From the NCBI GenBank assembly GCA_014338405.1, contig JTDE01003012.1, forward strand, positions 21,090 to 85,089: a stretch of 64,000 nucleotides of DNA. Reading direction: 5' to 3'. The notes under the pieces were generated by a model. It did not search any database. It had not been told where the DNA came from and saw only the letters and a list, made by a program, of their open reading frames with translations. Each line of letters begins with the position of its first letter. The stretch's first letter is position 1. The stretch is from Paragonimus skrjabini miyazakii. Lineage: Eukaryota > Platyhelminthes > Trematoda > Plagiorchiida > Troglotrematidae. Positions 34,029 through 44,814 of this stretch are shown here, one piece after another. Made by a program: the position numbers and the translations under genes.

Positions 34029-34930
34029 TTGAAGTGCATGCTGGCCAATGTATGCAGCCTGCTTAATAAAAGAGATGAGCTACAAACAGCGATTCACTCC
34101 GTAGACGTTTGCTTGCTCACAGAAACATGGCTCAAAGATGAAATAGATATGAGGATTAGGAGCGTGGGTTTCAGTGGTATCGCAGTGATCGTGGCAATGC
34201 CGTTGGAGGCGGTTGCCTATTCTTGATCAAAAGTTCTATAAGGCAGTCACACGTGAACTATAACTGCAGTTGCGTGAGCATTCCAACCGCCGTCGGCCTA
34301 CTGCATGTCAACCCTCCATTGATAGTCTTCGGGGTGTATCGAAGTCCGGGTGCGCAACCAGAAGAAGACGAAGCATTGCTGAAATCACTCCAGTCGGTTC
34401 GCCACTCGGGCTATCGCATTCTCTTGTTGGGGGATTTTAATGCTCCTAAAGTCAACTGGCGATTGAGATCTGTCAGTGGTCGAGGTTTTGATCACAAATT
34501 CCTCAAACTAGTCAACAATTTCACACTAACACGGCATGCGAGAGTGGCCACGAGATTCCGACCTGGTCAGATAGCCTCAGCATTAGACTTAATCATAACT
34601 TGCCATAGCACTGACATCGTTAACATGTTGACTGCGGCACCACGCGGAAAGAGCGATCACATGTGGATTTATTTTTCGTTCCAGTGTGCCCTATCGGAAT
34701 ATCAAACACACAAAGTGCAACTTTTTCACCGAATTTACCAAAATAAGCTGATATTGGAAGCTGATAAAATGACCCGGAACACAACAGTTTCTGTAGAGGA
34801 CGTCGATAATTTGTAGGCAAACTACGTTGACAACCTCCGGGACCTTACAGATAGAAACGTCCCTCAGAAACAAGTCGGAGGAAGGGGTAGGAAGCCATGG
34901 GTTCGCCCCAGGATCAAGAGAGCTTTCTAA
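34029..34930 (+). pseudogene. CR1-like apurinic endonuclease
   Basis: The domain starts at 34029 with LANVCSLLNKRDELQTAIHS and DVCLLTETWL (the N-x-x-S-L-x-x-K and E-T-W-L blocks). A frame change near 34220 follows. The frame at 34223-34816 has VFGVYRSPG, ILLLGDFNAP (catalytic GDFN) and KSDHMWIYFSF (catalytic SDH). Metal-binding and catalytic residues are all visible. A TAG at 34814 and a TAA near 34928 interrupt the linker to RT. Confidence 0.85.
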
Positions 34931-34939
34931 CGCGAGTAT

Positions 34940-36783
34940 ATGGCCTGGAAGGCATATATTCAGCAAAAGGGGTTTAAAAACTTCCTGATATACAAAAAAG
35001 CCCGAAACGAAGCAATTAAAATAGCAAGGATTGCTCGTCTCAGCTATGAGCTTAAGCTAGCACGGGACATTAAAAGAACCCCAAGAGGTTTTACAGTTAT
35101 CCTCAGTTCAGATCCTACCTAAGAAAGGAAATTGAGACCTCAATTTCCTATAACGGAGAGCTTATAACGATTGACAAGGGCATAGCCGACGCATTCATGA
35201 CACAGTTTCAAAGTGTCTATCGCTCAGACAACGGAGCACCCGAACCTTACCCTAACACCGTGAGTGTCGCCATGGTTGATCAATATATTGAGCGAGCAAT
35301 ATTTCAACTAAACAGTACAAAGTCCGCAAGACCCGACCATATCCACCCGGTTACCCTGAAGCCTCTAGCCAAATTGCTGGCGTCGCCTTTTACCCAGCTG
35401 TTCAATTTCACACTGGGAACAGGGGTAGTTGTGAGGGACTGGAAACAAGCCATTATAATTCCCATCTTCAGAGATGGTAACCGTTCAGAGGTCGGAAATT
35501 ACAGACCAGTAAGCCTAACTAGTGTCGTCAGCAAAATTTTTGAACGCTTATTACGTGAGAGGATCTGTCGATTTCTCTGCGAGAAGAAATTCCTCAAACA
35601 TTTCATCACGACTTTCTTAAAGGTAGATCTTGTCTCACCAATCTGCTGATGTTCTTAGACACTGTCGCGGAGAAGCTGGATAAAGGGGAAGTGGTCGAGG
35701 TGTGCTACCTAGATTTCCAGAAAGCCTTCGACACTGTCAACCACAGGCTTTTGGACTGGAAGCTACGAGAAGCTGGAATTTCCCCTAGAATCTGCAGGTG
35801 GATACAAACCGTTCTAGTTGGAAGATCGTGCAGGGCGAGAGTAAAAGGAATATTGTCAGACAAGGGTTCCCCATTAAGCGGAGTACCTCAAAGGTCAATC
35901 CTCGCCTCTCTGCTCTTCCTGGTATACATAAATGACTCGACCGACAACCTGGTCAGTCCATGCTACCTGTATGCAGATGACATAAAGCTGGTGGGAAATT
36001 CGTTGGTTTCGGGCGTCCTTCAGGAGGACATTCTGAAGATCTGTGAATGGACATTAAGGTGGGATTTACCACTGAATGTTCTCAAAAGTCATATCCTCGC
36101 TAATGCTACTCAGTCGACCCCTAGGTATATAACGGATGCACCTGGACGGACAATCGAACTTGCAACAAAACAGCAAACGAGAGACTTGGGTCCCCATGTC
36201 ACTAGCACGTTTGCCCTAACTGCCCAGTGTGTTGCAGCCGCGACAAAAGCACGGAGAGCGTTATACCGACTAAAATCTGCGATCGCCAACCCGTGTCCAG
36301 CAGTATTCATTCCACTATACTCGGCCATAGTTCGACCCCATCTGGAATATTGTGCCCAGGCTTGCTCACTGTATCTAAAAAAGGACATAGCTCTTCTCGA
36401 AATAGTACAAACGCTCGCCACAGGTATGGCATGGGGTATGAATGGTCTTAGCTACCAAGACCGATTAAGCTCGTTGAACTTATTCCCGCTCGAACGTCGG
36501 TGGATAAGAGGAGACCTTATTGAAATGTACAAAATTACCCACCACACCGACACAAGTCCCCTGGCATGTTTATTTGTGATGCGTATGGACAGAGATTTAA
36601 GAGGGCATAGGTTCATGATCAAGAAAACAGGATCATGATTGGCAGTTAGGTTCAACTTTTTCACTAACCGGGTGGTCAACTCGTGGAACAAATTACCTGC
36701 AAAGATCGCGGAGGCCTCCAGTGTAGACGTATTCAAAACAGAACCAGACAAATGTTGGACCAACCTTTATTCCACTTTGCACT
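34940..36783 (+). pseudogene. CR1-like reverse transcriptase
   Basis: RT spans three plus-strand frames: 34940-35122, 35197-35649 (LNSTKSARPDHIHPVTLKPL, IIIPIFRDGNRSEVGNYRPV) and 35649-36638. The last is 329 codons, with LDFQKAFDTVNHRLLDWKL, GVPQRSILASLLFLVYIND and catalytic LYADDIKLVG. The usual GVPQGSVLGPLLF has changes in three places. The thumb and C-terminal block run to 36783 with one stop at 36636-36638. The four-base overlap of the last two frames marks a single frameshift near 35645. Confidence 0.88.
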
Positions 36784-36929
36784 AATCGAAAAATGATTTG
36801 CTATTACCTTTCAAGGCAACCTGGATTTGTTGTCTTTTATCCCTACCGTCAGACCACTACCGAAAGCATCCGCAACGACAGAAAACGCAGTCTGGCCAAT
36901 CTCCGGATCACACAAGTCAAGCATCAGGA

Positions 36930-38146
36930 CGTCAACAGTTTCAGGCCTACATCAAGTCCTGGATTTGAAATTGAAATAGAACTAAACTCTCATCCGTCCT
37001 TGAAATTTGTTCACCTACCATTGCTGCATTGCGACTCAAATTCACTGTGACATATCCACCGGTAAACCTCGACCTTATGTCCCCACTAACTACTGGCGAA
37101 ACATTCTCAGACATTTCCATCCTGTCCCCCATCATAGCATCCGTTCCACCGTCAAACTAATTACCGACCGTTTCGTCTGGCCGAACACCTGCCATAACCT
37201 ATGTGAACGAGCCAAGCATGGTCTATCCTGTCAGCAAAGTAAGATACACCGACAAACCATTACCACACCTGGCACTTTCAGGGTACCAGGCACCCGTTTC
37301 AAACACGTTTGTGGTGACATAGTAGGCCCACTTCCACCCTCAAACGACTTTAGGTGTTTGTTGAACTGCATTGCTCGTTTCACACGCTGGCCGCAAGCAA
37401 CACCCATACGCAACATCTCAGCCGAGAACATCGCATGGACGTTTGTAGAAATTTGGGTATCCTCCTTCGTTATACCTGCCACCATCACTACTGACCGCGG
37501 TTCCCAATTCACATCCACGCTGTTTCGCGATCTGCAGCACTTAGTCGGCTGTGAACACTTCCGAACAACCGCCTATCACCTAGCAACAACTGACTTAATG
37601 AAACGTTTCCACCGTCAACTTGAAGCCGTCATCCTTGCTACATCTGATTTAAACTGGTGGGAAAATTTACTACTCATTTTGCTTGCCGTCCGTAACACCA
37701 CCAAAGAAGACATCGGCTGCACTCCAGCTGAACTCGTCGATAGCAACACCTTACGCCTACCAAGTGAAATGTTTATAGATTCTAGAACCACTGGCGAAAT
37801 AGACCCAACGTCATACGTCACACGTCTGAGATGACACATGAGCAGATTAAAACCAACCCCGACGAGGATCACCCCGAGGCAGACTCATGTACACGAGGAC
37901 TTGCGCACTTGCCCCTTAGTGGTTATCAGAGCCGACGCACAAAGGAAGCCCCTACAGCCACCCTATGACGGCCCGCTTAGAGTACTTGAACGCGAAGACA
38001 AGTACTTCATCACCAACCGTCATGGCACTCGCGATTCAGTAAGCGTCGACTGCTTAAATGGGGCCTATGTGGATCCCTTCGATTTGCCTCCTCCTCCTCC
38101 TCTGGCCATGCCCACCTCTTCTGCCCATCCACGTCTTCCAAACTAA
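36930..38146 (+). pseudogene. Gypsy C integrase
   Basis: Reading resumes after the LINE with LKFVHLPLLHCDSNSL and, one frame over from 37007, CDISTGKPRPYVPTNYW. The zinc domain keeps both histidines (HPVPHH), but the first cysteine of CxxC is glycine (GLSCQQSK). The core has Asp in GDIVGPLPPSND and in TTDRGSQF, but the catalytic glutamate is lysine (LMKRFHRQLE). The C-terminal domain at 37838-38146 reads RKPLQPPYDGPLRVL and a VSVDCLNGAYVDP end. The integrase would be inactive even without the frame break at about 37834. Confidence 0.87.
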
Positions 38147-38350
38147 TCCGTTCCACAAACCTCACAAACGCTTTCAAACTCTACTAGTCCTGCTGAGGAT
38201 GTACAATCCCTTCATCCTCCTACAGCGCAAACACGTTGCGGACGACCGCAAAACCTCCTGTCCGTTTTGCAGATTACAAAGAGTAATGTAACTCATCTTC
38301 TTTTCGAACGTTCTATAATTTAACTAACGCTCTAAGGGGGAGTTCTGTAT

Positions 38351-40569
38351 CGTTTGGTACAGTATTTTGTACTGCATAATTCTCATTGATTTTTATAATT
38401 TTCACATGTACACCCGATGTTTAAACCATATGAATCGAATCAATTAACAATAAAAAAATTACACTTCCAAGGTTGCCAGCCATGTGTTCTCTCTCTGCGT
38501 CCAGTGTCATCTGTGTACAGATTTTGGGACAGTCGAAGACTAACGGAATCGGTCTTTATTTCAGCACATTTCCGAACTCATCTGTCGTCGGAATTATCTT
38601 CGTTGTGACCTCCAAAATTACTTGGGAACTACACGACATATCTTATTCATTGGATAATTTATTCTCTGTAGTCGAACTCTAGACAACGCACCTTTACGAA
38701 GTATTGTGAGTCATTTCAAAATTGAACACCACCCACACTCAATCGTAGCCTTTGCCTTCAGATAAGTCTTTGGGCTAGCCCACTTCGAAAGGAATCACTA
38801 GACTCGAGTTTTCTCATATTAGAGCTCATCAGTAGTGCATATCCTTATCCGGATCGAAGATTGCACTCTGACCCTCGTGCTTGTGAGACTAGCGTGTTAA
38901 CCACAACGCCAGCAACCTCACAATAAGCGTGACCGATTATTTAAATCCAAACGCGCGGCCACAAACTTGTATGAATAGTGGTTAGCTTGCCCGATCATTT
39001 CGAAAGGAAAATGAACAGAATCACTCTGTTCTATCGAATCGATAATCCCGTGATCAGGACTTCGATTTGGTCAACCGGTCACTGTTGGCATCACTAGGAA
39101 TGCGGGTAGAACCGTAGGTGATGCCAGTCAGCATGATGCTGTCGCCGTGAAACGTTGAAACTGACCGACCGGAACCGTTGAACGACTATGGCCACTGACC
39201 CGACATAAATTACCCGCCCTTCCTCATATAAACTTTTGATTTCTGGAATGAATCTTCTGATTGGTTTGTGTCATTTCAAATGCGGCGAAAGAACTGCGAT
39301 TAGAATTCGGTACAACACCCCGAACCCACTACAACTTTTGGCCGCCGACTGTTGAGTCAAAATCTTAATCGCTGTCGTAATGTCCGCTGAAGCTTCCTCG
39401 TACCTTTTGACTTGTTATCTGACACTCGTCGGTCGCATCCAGTTGACACCTTTATAAAACTCGATGTTTGGGATAAACCATCACATGTGTCTGTGTTTAC
39501 TTCAAAGTCATTCAGCCCTGCAATTTGTAAGGTTCATGGAAAGCTTGTTTAACAATTGTGACGGTTAGTTAGACGGTTAGGCCGTTTTTGACATGCTGGC
39601 TGTGACAACCAAGATCGTACATCGCACGAGGTTCGTCAGTGCAAATTCGCCCATTTTGGCCCACGTCCCTTACACTGACTGAGTTTCAATATATACTCCA
39701 GTTCAGTATTATTCCTATGACCAGTAGTCTTTTGGCACTGCCGTTCCACTTCCTGCTCAACTAGATGGTCAGAGAATTATGAAGTATGACAGTAAAACAA
39801 GAAATAACACATCATCTTCAAGTTCTTCAAATAACATCTTGATAAAGATGTTTCAGCACCGCGGTAGATAACTGGCATTCCCAAACATCAAGTAGTGGCT
39901 GGCTGAAAAACATGCCTTTCAGTGATCGGCAGGCAGTTTTTGTTAATCTGACTCAGTGTGGCAGTGTGAATATCACGCGACAACAGTCGGGTTAGAAACA
40001 ATGTTGTAAGATAAACAGAATCAACCTCCGAAGGTTTTTAGTGATAAGCTACTAATATACCCACCGTCTCGTATGCACCGAAGATGAAAACAGTCATCTG
40101 ATAATGTTATGTGCAACAATTTGTAGGAATAACATTCCTTCGACCAACATCCACCTGAAATACTACAGAAAGGGGGAAGTATAAATTTTGCACAGAAAGC
40201 ATGGCCTGGGACGTTGTAATGCATGGTTAGCCGTCGAATGTGTTGGTATTCTTGTCGAAACACAATGCTAGCACGATATCGTGGCGACCCAGAGATTTCA
40301 CCGACCTGCATGCTGTATGATGTACTAAACGGTTCCAAAACTCAGTTGCATACTATACCTAAGGTATAAAGAAAGTTCGCAGGATGTGTGTTATCCGGTT
40401 GTTTGTCTGCATGCCATGTGACTGTGGTGCGAACCCAAACACACACGTGTGTCACACTCTTCCGGTTTAATCGCTCGTCGACGGCCGGTCGCCAGCCTCC
40501 CTAGCTAACTTGCATGTCGGTGCCATTTCTAGCGCTATAAGAGACCTGCATATCTGTCTCATAAATATT
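38351..40569. other. No gene recognised
   Basis: This stretch follows the polypurine tract of Gypsy C, so its first few hundred bases may be a diverged 3' LTR. Apart from the tRNA-like relic at 38849-38915, I see only short meaningless open frames. Confidence 0.4.
38849..38915 (-). repeat. tRNA-like relic, possibly SINE head
   Basis: The minus strand reads GTTGTGGTTAACACGCTAGT, then CTCACAAGC and ACGAGGGTCAGAGTGCAATC. The A-box-like GTGGTTAACACG, an anticodon-loop-like CTCACAA and a variable-loop GAGGGTC recall a tRNA-Val, but the B box (GGTTCRAAYCC) is not kept. Best read as a decayed tRNA-derived SINE head or a tRNA pseudogene. Confidence 0.3.
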
Positions 40570-40660
40570 CGGTCTCCGCTCTCGACAGCCCTTCTAACAT
40601 TGAGCTTCTAGTGAATTCGTATTCGGGCAAACGACTTAGCGCACCGCGCACTGAATTAGT
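40570..40660 (-). repeat. Short dispersed repeat E, copy 2
   Basis: The minus strand carries GTGCGCTAAGTCGTTTGCCC followed by GAATACGAATTCAC, matching 23841-23930 on the plus strand. It lies 65 bp upstream of the histone H3 relic. Confidence 0.4.
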
Positions 40661-40726
40661 GAGCCCGACGTGATATAAGTGGAAGTCGAGCCCACGCCCT
40701 TTCGGCCGGTGTTTTCTCTCTGTCTC

Positions 40727-41045
40727 ATGGCTCGTAACTTGACTGGTGGGAAGGCACCGCACAAGTAGCTTGCGAAGAAAGCGGCTTGCAAAGGCGTGCC
40801 GGTTACGGGAGGCGTGAAGAAAACCCATCGCTAAAGACAAGGTGCCGTCGCACTGTGCGAAATCCGTCGTCACCAAGGAAGGACGGAACCGCTTACCTGT
40901 AAGCTTTCTTTCCAACGTCTCGTTCGGAACACCATGCAAGATTTCAAGCGCAGGTCGACCTGCGCTTACAAAGTTTAGCCATTTGTACACATCATGCCAC
41001 AAGCAGACCAGCGAAGTCTCCAGCTCACCACAATGTTTTCGTGGC
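40727..41045 (+). pseudogene. Histone H3 pseudogene
   Basis: From the ATG at 40727 a single plus-strand frame follows histone H3 closely: MAR, then TGGKAPHK, a TAG where Q19 is expected, LAKKAACK, VPVTGGVKKTHR, and a TAA at the position of Y41. It continues with GAVALCEIRRHQ, LSFQRLVRNTMQDFK and a TAG at 40976. About seven codons of the N-terminal tail after MAR are missing. The match then shifts frame (QTSEVSSSPQCF, compared with the QEASEAYLVGLF block) to about 41045. Many changes are C-to-T or G-to-A in CG codons (Arg to Cys, Arg to His, Ala to Val). H3 is normally nearly invariant, so this copy is non-functional. The 147-codon minus-strand frame here (40559-41002) is its shadow. Confidence 0.85.
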
Positions 41046-41063
41046 TTTCCATTTCATCCGTAG

Positions 41064-41297
41064 CAGACAAGTCAGACGTTCTGGCCTCGTGTACCTATTA
41101 CACTCGTAAACCAAATTTGAGCAACGTGAAGACACCGGGGGACAGCGTTCTTCTGAAATAGGGATTCCAACAATAGTTCTGCGAAAGAAGGCAACAGAAA
41201 CACGCTTGAGCCAAAGGCACAGTGAAAGATGCACAGGACTTACATAATCGAAAACCAAAATGGCGCCGACAATGGCAGCACGGTGCGTTACACATCC
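41064..41297 (+). repeat. Dispersed repeat C, copy 1
   Basis: This stretch of about 230 bp is repeated in the same orientation at 55990-56222. Shared landmarks are CAGACGTTCTG, GACACCGGGG, CAGCGTTCTTCTGAA, TGAGCCAAAGG and GCACGGTGCGTTAC or GCATGGTGCGTTAC. The copies are roughly 80 percent alike by eye. No coding or tRNA promoter is evident. Confidence 0.7.
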
Positions 41298-41649
41298 ATG
41301 TCTTCGAAACGCTGCCAAATTATGAATTTGCAGGTTAACGGATCATGTAGTCTACTTCAATAACCGCAACAAAGGCATTTCTGAAACTTGGGAAAGTGAG
41401 TTGACGTCTATAATGGGCTGCTGTAAAAATAGTGGGAAATATTTCACTAGTAAACTAACGCTTCACGCCCCTTTCCGGTGCATTCCGATTTTCACAGTAA
41501 TGCTACCTACAATTGACGAACTGTGAACACTTTGCACGAAATTTCGATCTTGATGTTCTTGAAATTGTAAAAACGAGGATTCTTATCAAAATGACCATCT
41601 TCTCTTATGAACGACCACCACACTCAATACCTGCGGAGGCCATAATTTT

Positions 41650-41880
41650 CTAAAGAACTCTTACTTGAACTCCCCCTTTATTTATCTCGTAGCCCTCGAG
41701 TTAGATGTTTACGCTACCGCATTACTGTCCTACACTTGTTGGCGGCTATCTTACATGCACAGAGCTTACTTGGTTTCAAACTGTGTGGTTGGCTAATTAT
41801 TTATTTTTTTAAATTATTTTGACTAGCAAATCTTCAACATTCCATCTTGTTTTGCTCGAACAACTCGTCTACATCTGCCC
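41650..41880 (+). repeat. Dispersed repeat D, copy 1
   Basis: Shared with 53762-53970 in the same orientation. It starts around GAACTCCCCCTTTATTT and runs through GTTTACGC, GGCGG, CATGCACAGAG, CTTGGTTT, GTGTGGTT, GCTAATTATT and ACATTCCATCTTGTT. On the minus strand AAAGGGGGAGTTC looks like a Gypsy polypurine tract, so this may be a 3'-UTR fragment of an LTR element on -. Confidence 0.6.
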
Positions 41881-43529
41881 CGCATATAACCGTTGATCCT
41901 AGCAAATTATATAGTTGACGACTATCCGAGCGGAATATGCATGCAAAACCTTTGCGAGATAAAGCTTCGAACAAGTGCGAATCCGTGAGCACCTGTTGAT
42001 GGACGTGAACCGAACTTAGCTTCAGTTCGCATTCGGCCGCTGGAATTGTAACCAGATTTGAAATATTGTATGAAAAAATGCAGAACTGAATAGGAAGAGG
42101 ACGCGAACTGGCTGAACAACCAAGAAGAGAGTTTAATGTTATGCCAGTCACCAAGAAGATCGCTTCTGTGTTCACTGCCCGAATCTTTGGTTGGTTCTGC
42201 TGTGCGTCGGTATCATACTATTGTGGAAAGACGTGGCATGTGACTGAACGTCCGGCCATACGTGAGTCACCTATCAACTTAGGCCCCAACGTTGAACCAA
42301 TGGTCGCAGTCCTAGGTACGAGCAATGTTAAATCAAAGAAGAGCCGGATTATGCGTTTTAGTAACCTAGTCCTACGGACGGTGTAGGCTGGATATAAATA
42401 TATTTACCTTAAGCAGGACAGATGGCAGAAGATTATAGTGGTTCAACTGTTCACTGTTTTTGTGTAGAGCAGAAGGTGTAGTACCTGTGAAAGTGTCGCA
42501 CCCCAAGTTTCTCGATGTGGGCTCGTGTTATTTTTTAGTAATTGATCCTCAGGTAAATTCAGTTTTTGAGCGTGCATTAGGTGGCCACTTGTCCTCCTGT
42601 GCCGCGTGAACCGCTTGGAAGACGAATGTGGGTTACATGGATGCGTGTTAAGTATGACAATCAGCACTCGAGTACCATAGCCTGGAAACACCATGTTATT
42701 TTATGATGGAGTAGTGTGGATATAGGTCTACATCCACCTCCGATGGGGTTGTGTGAAAAAAATAACGAAAACATTAACAGAAACAAGGCAGGTGGGTGCT
42801 AACAGTAATGGAAAGAGTAACACATCGTCAGCGAGTATAACGTCGACGAGGCATTAGTGTAATGTGCCCTAATTTAATAGGGTGCTATCGGATAAAAGCA
42901 CATATACAAGGACATCTAGATCCGTAACCCATGCATACATGGTTGGCGGCGCCCTGCCATTTAGACATCACCGCAAGTCGCCTGCAGTCGATGGTCTTCC
43001 GTTTATGCGTGCTTGTATGTGACCCAGCGCCCTGCGGTACAGGCCTGTGAGTTAAAGATTTTAGTTGAGAGCTCGAATCGCTCACTTGCCTGAGCCTGGA
43101 CGTCCTGACACTATCCAAAGCCAACATAATTTATGCAAGTGCAATGTAAACAAAATGCCATACTGCGTCGGCCGTCGCGCAGGATCAACAGGGTCGCCCT
43201 CTATGCTGTTTGCGGCGTAGTGGATGGGCTAAAATTCTCATTCTCAAACTATCCTCCCTCTCTTTCATTAATGACCCCGTCAGCACGAATCCTTGAACAC
43301 ACAATGCTTACTGGGGTCTCATTAACACAAAAACCAACCTGAAATATGTCCGGGGACACACGATGGTTTCCACCGAGACATGAAATGTGCTCACGCTGCT
43401 GAATTGATGCAGGACCACAGGACGGCCAGAACAACAAACCACACCAATTCCCGTAGAACTGAGCTAGTGAAGCCGTTGCCTTCCTCCCGCCCACTCCAAA
43501 CGGAGATGCCGCCCCTGAGTTTGCGCCCG
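41881..43529. other. No gene recognised
   Basis: Only short frames. Near 43065-43085 the plus strand reads GAGAGCTCGAATCGCTC, which vaguely resembles a pol III B box, but no A box is found upstream at the right distance. Confidence 0.4.
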
Positions 43530-44240
43530 AAATCCGCATCACCGTAGATGTTGTCGACAACTACACAGACTTCTGTCACTTTAACAGCAAATTGTCCACA
43601 GATCTGTCCGCGAACTGCTAGTTGCCAGTTCACACGGCAAAAGCTAATGGTGCTTTTGGACGTCCTGGAAGACTATCCAGAAGAACCACGACCTGAAGTT
43701 GGTCAATAAGCTCTGTGTCTACTGTTCAGTGATGCTGTCCATGCAACTGTACGGCGGTGAAACTTGGTCATTGTGTCAGTGAAACATGCACCATCTGGGT
43801 CGTTCACATTTGCAATGTCTAAGGCGTATCTCGGATATACATCAGTCTGGCATGTTTCCGACCACCGAGGTACTGCGGGGAGCGGACATGGACGGGATGG
43901 AAGCCATGCTGACGCTGAATCAGCTTTGTTGGTTAGGTCAAGCTCGTTGGATGGGCGGTGGCCGTACTCCAAAGCGGCTGCTGTACGGACAGGTGAAGTC
44001 AGGTAAACGAAATCCTGGTCATCAAAAGCTGAGATACCAGGATGTTATCCAGATAAGTATTTTGCGTTGTAACACTGATTTCAGATGGTGAGACGACTTG
44101 GCGTTAAACCGCGCGGCCTAGAGAACTACGATCCGAAAAGGAGTCCAAAATTTCAATGGGCAGCATTTGCGTGGCCGTAAACAGTAACGCGCCGTACGCA
44201 AGGGAGCTCGCCGCGAACGTACTGGCCGTTTGAGTTTAAT
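43530..44240 (+). pseudogene. RTE-like LINE, 3' end of RT ORF
   Basis: Plus-strand frames read VDVVDNYTDFCHF (usual VEEFTYLGS block) and KANGAFGR. They continue with LVNKLCVYCSVMLSMQLYGG and ETWSLCQ (usual KLKVYRAVVLPTLLYGAETW). Next come LRRISDIHQS, TEVLRGADMDGMEAMLTLNQ, LCWLGQARWM, RTPKRLLYGQVKSGKRNPGH and KLRYQDVIQI. These are the consecutive C-terminal blocks of RTE-type LINE proteins. At least three frameshifts separate them, and the catalytic RT part is absent, so this is a 5'-truncated, decayed insertion. Confidence 0.75.
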
Positions 44241-44814
44241 AAGTCACTAACACACTCATAGTACACCATCGGTCAGTAGACAACGAGTACTTTAGGGTCA
44301 AGTAGATTTTATTCGTTTGTTCACATCAACCAACGACCACCGTCGTTCGGAACTCATCTGATCCCCTTTTCAAAAACCTGTGTCCATTGCTTTCTGCGTT
44401 TACTTCTCTCTAGTGTCGTTGGCGTACTGCATAGTGAATGTTTTTTCTGTTATCTTCCAGTTCATTCTTGAACCCTGTTTTCCCTTCATATCCTTTTTAG
44501 AGTGCAATAACATGTACTGCTATACTGAACTGCTTGCATTACATTTTCAACATTCCCCTCCGTTTGAATCCTACCATTGGAGTCTGTTTATTTATCCACA
44601 TATGCCGGTTTCAGTTCCGCGCTAGCCTATCGATTGGCTAACCAGTATTGACCGTCTAGACACAAAGGCCTCACTCGCACACCTCCCGGTTTTATTCCTT
44701 CGGGTTTACAGTGGATACATGGTATGTGAGTGGAACCCCAAGTGGTGCAGCGCCAGCAACTTGTGATGATGGTTGTGCGCACGCGTTCTTTGGCTTTGGT
44801 CACTGTGATAAGCT
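44241..44814. other. No gene recognised
   Basis: Nothing recognisable lies between the RTE-like fragment and the Gypsy integrase fragment. An 81-codon hydrophobic plus-strand frame (44380-44625) has no known match. Confidence 0.4.

Larger units (their letters stand above)
32650..36790 (+). mobile_element. CR1-like LINE inserted in Gypsy C
   Basis: This is an almost full-length non-LTR element on +. ORF1 carries a PHD-like zinc finger, followed by an AP endonuclease and RT, ending with the usual CR1 C-terminal block (VNSWNKLPAKIAEASS) and a stop at 36781-36783. It has only a handful of stops and frameshifts and is the best-preserved LINE in the window. Gypsy C sequence resumes at about 36930. 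The exact ends and any target duplication could not be fixed by eye. Confidence 0.83.
30163..38350 (+). mobile_element. Ty3/Gypsy element C, CsRn1-like, split by a CR1-like LINE
   Basis: The plus strand carries gag (30163-30640), protease-RT-RNase H (30649-32530), integrase (about 36930-38146) and the polypurine tract CTCTAAGGGGGAGTTC (about 38331-38345). A CR1-like element occupies about 32.65-36.78 kb, between RNase H and the integrase zinc domain. Without it the internal part is about 4.1 kb, as expected for CsRn1. The 5' LTR may be 28514-28813. A 3' LTR should start near 38346 (TGTATCG) but cannot be paired with an upstream copy. Confidence 0.82.

Noticed and set aside
40559..41002. 147-codon open frame on the minus strand
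   Set aside because: It is antisense to the histone H3 relic and repeat E; its length comes from the former coding sequence on the other strand.
43020..43100. Possible pol III B box (GAGCTCGAATCGC)
   Set aside because: No A box at the right spacing and no second copy found in the window.
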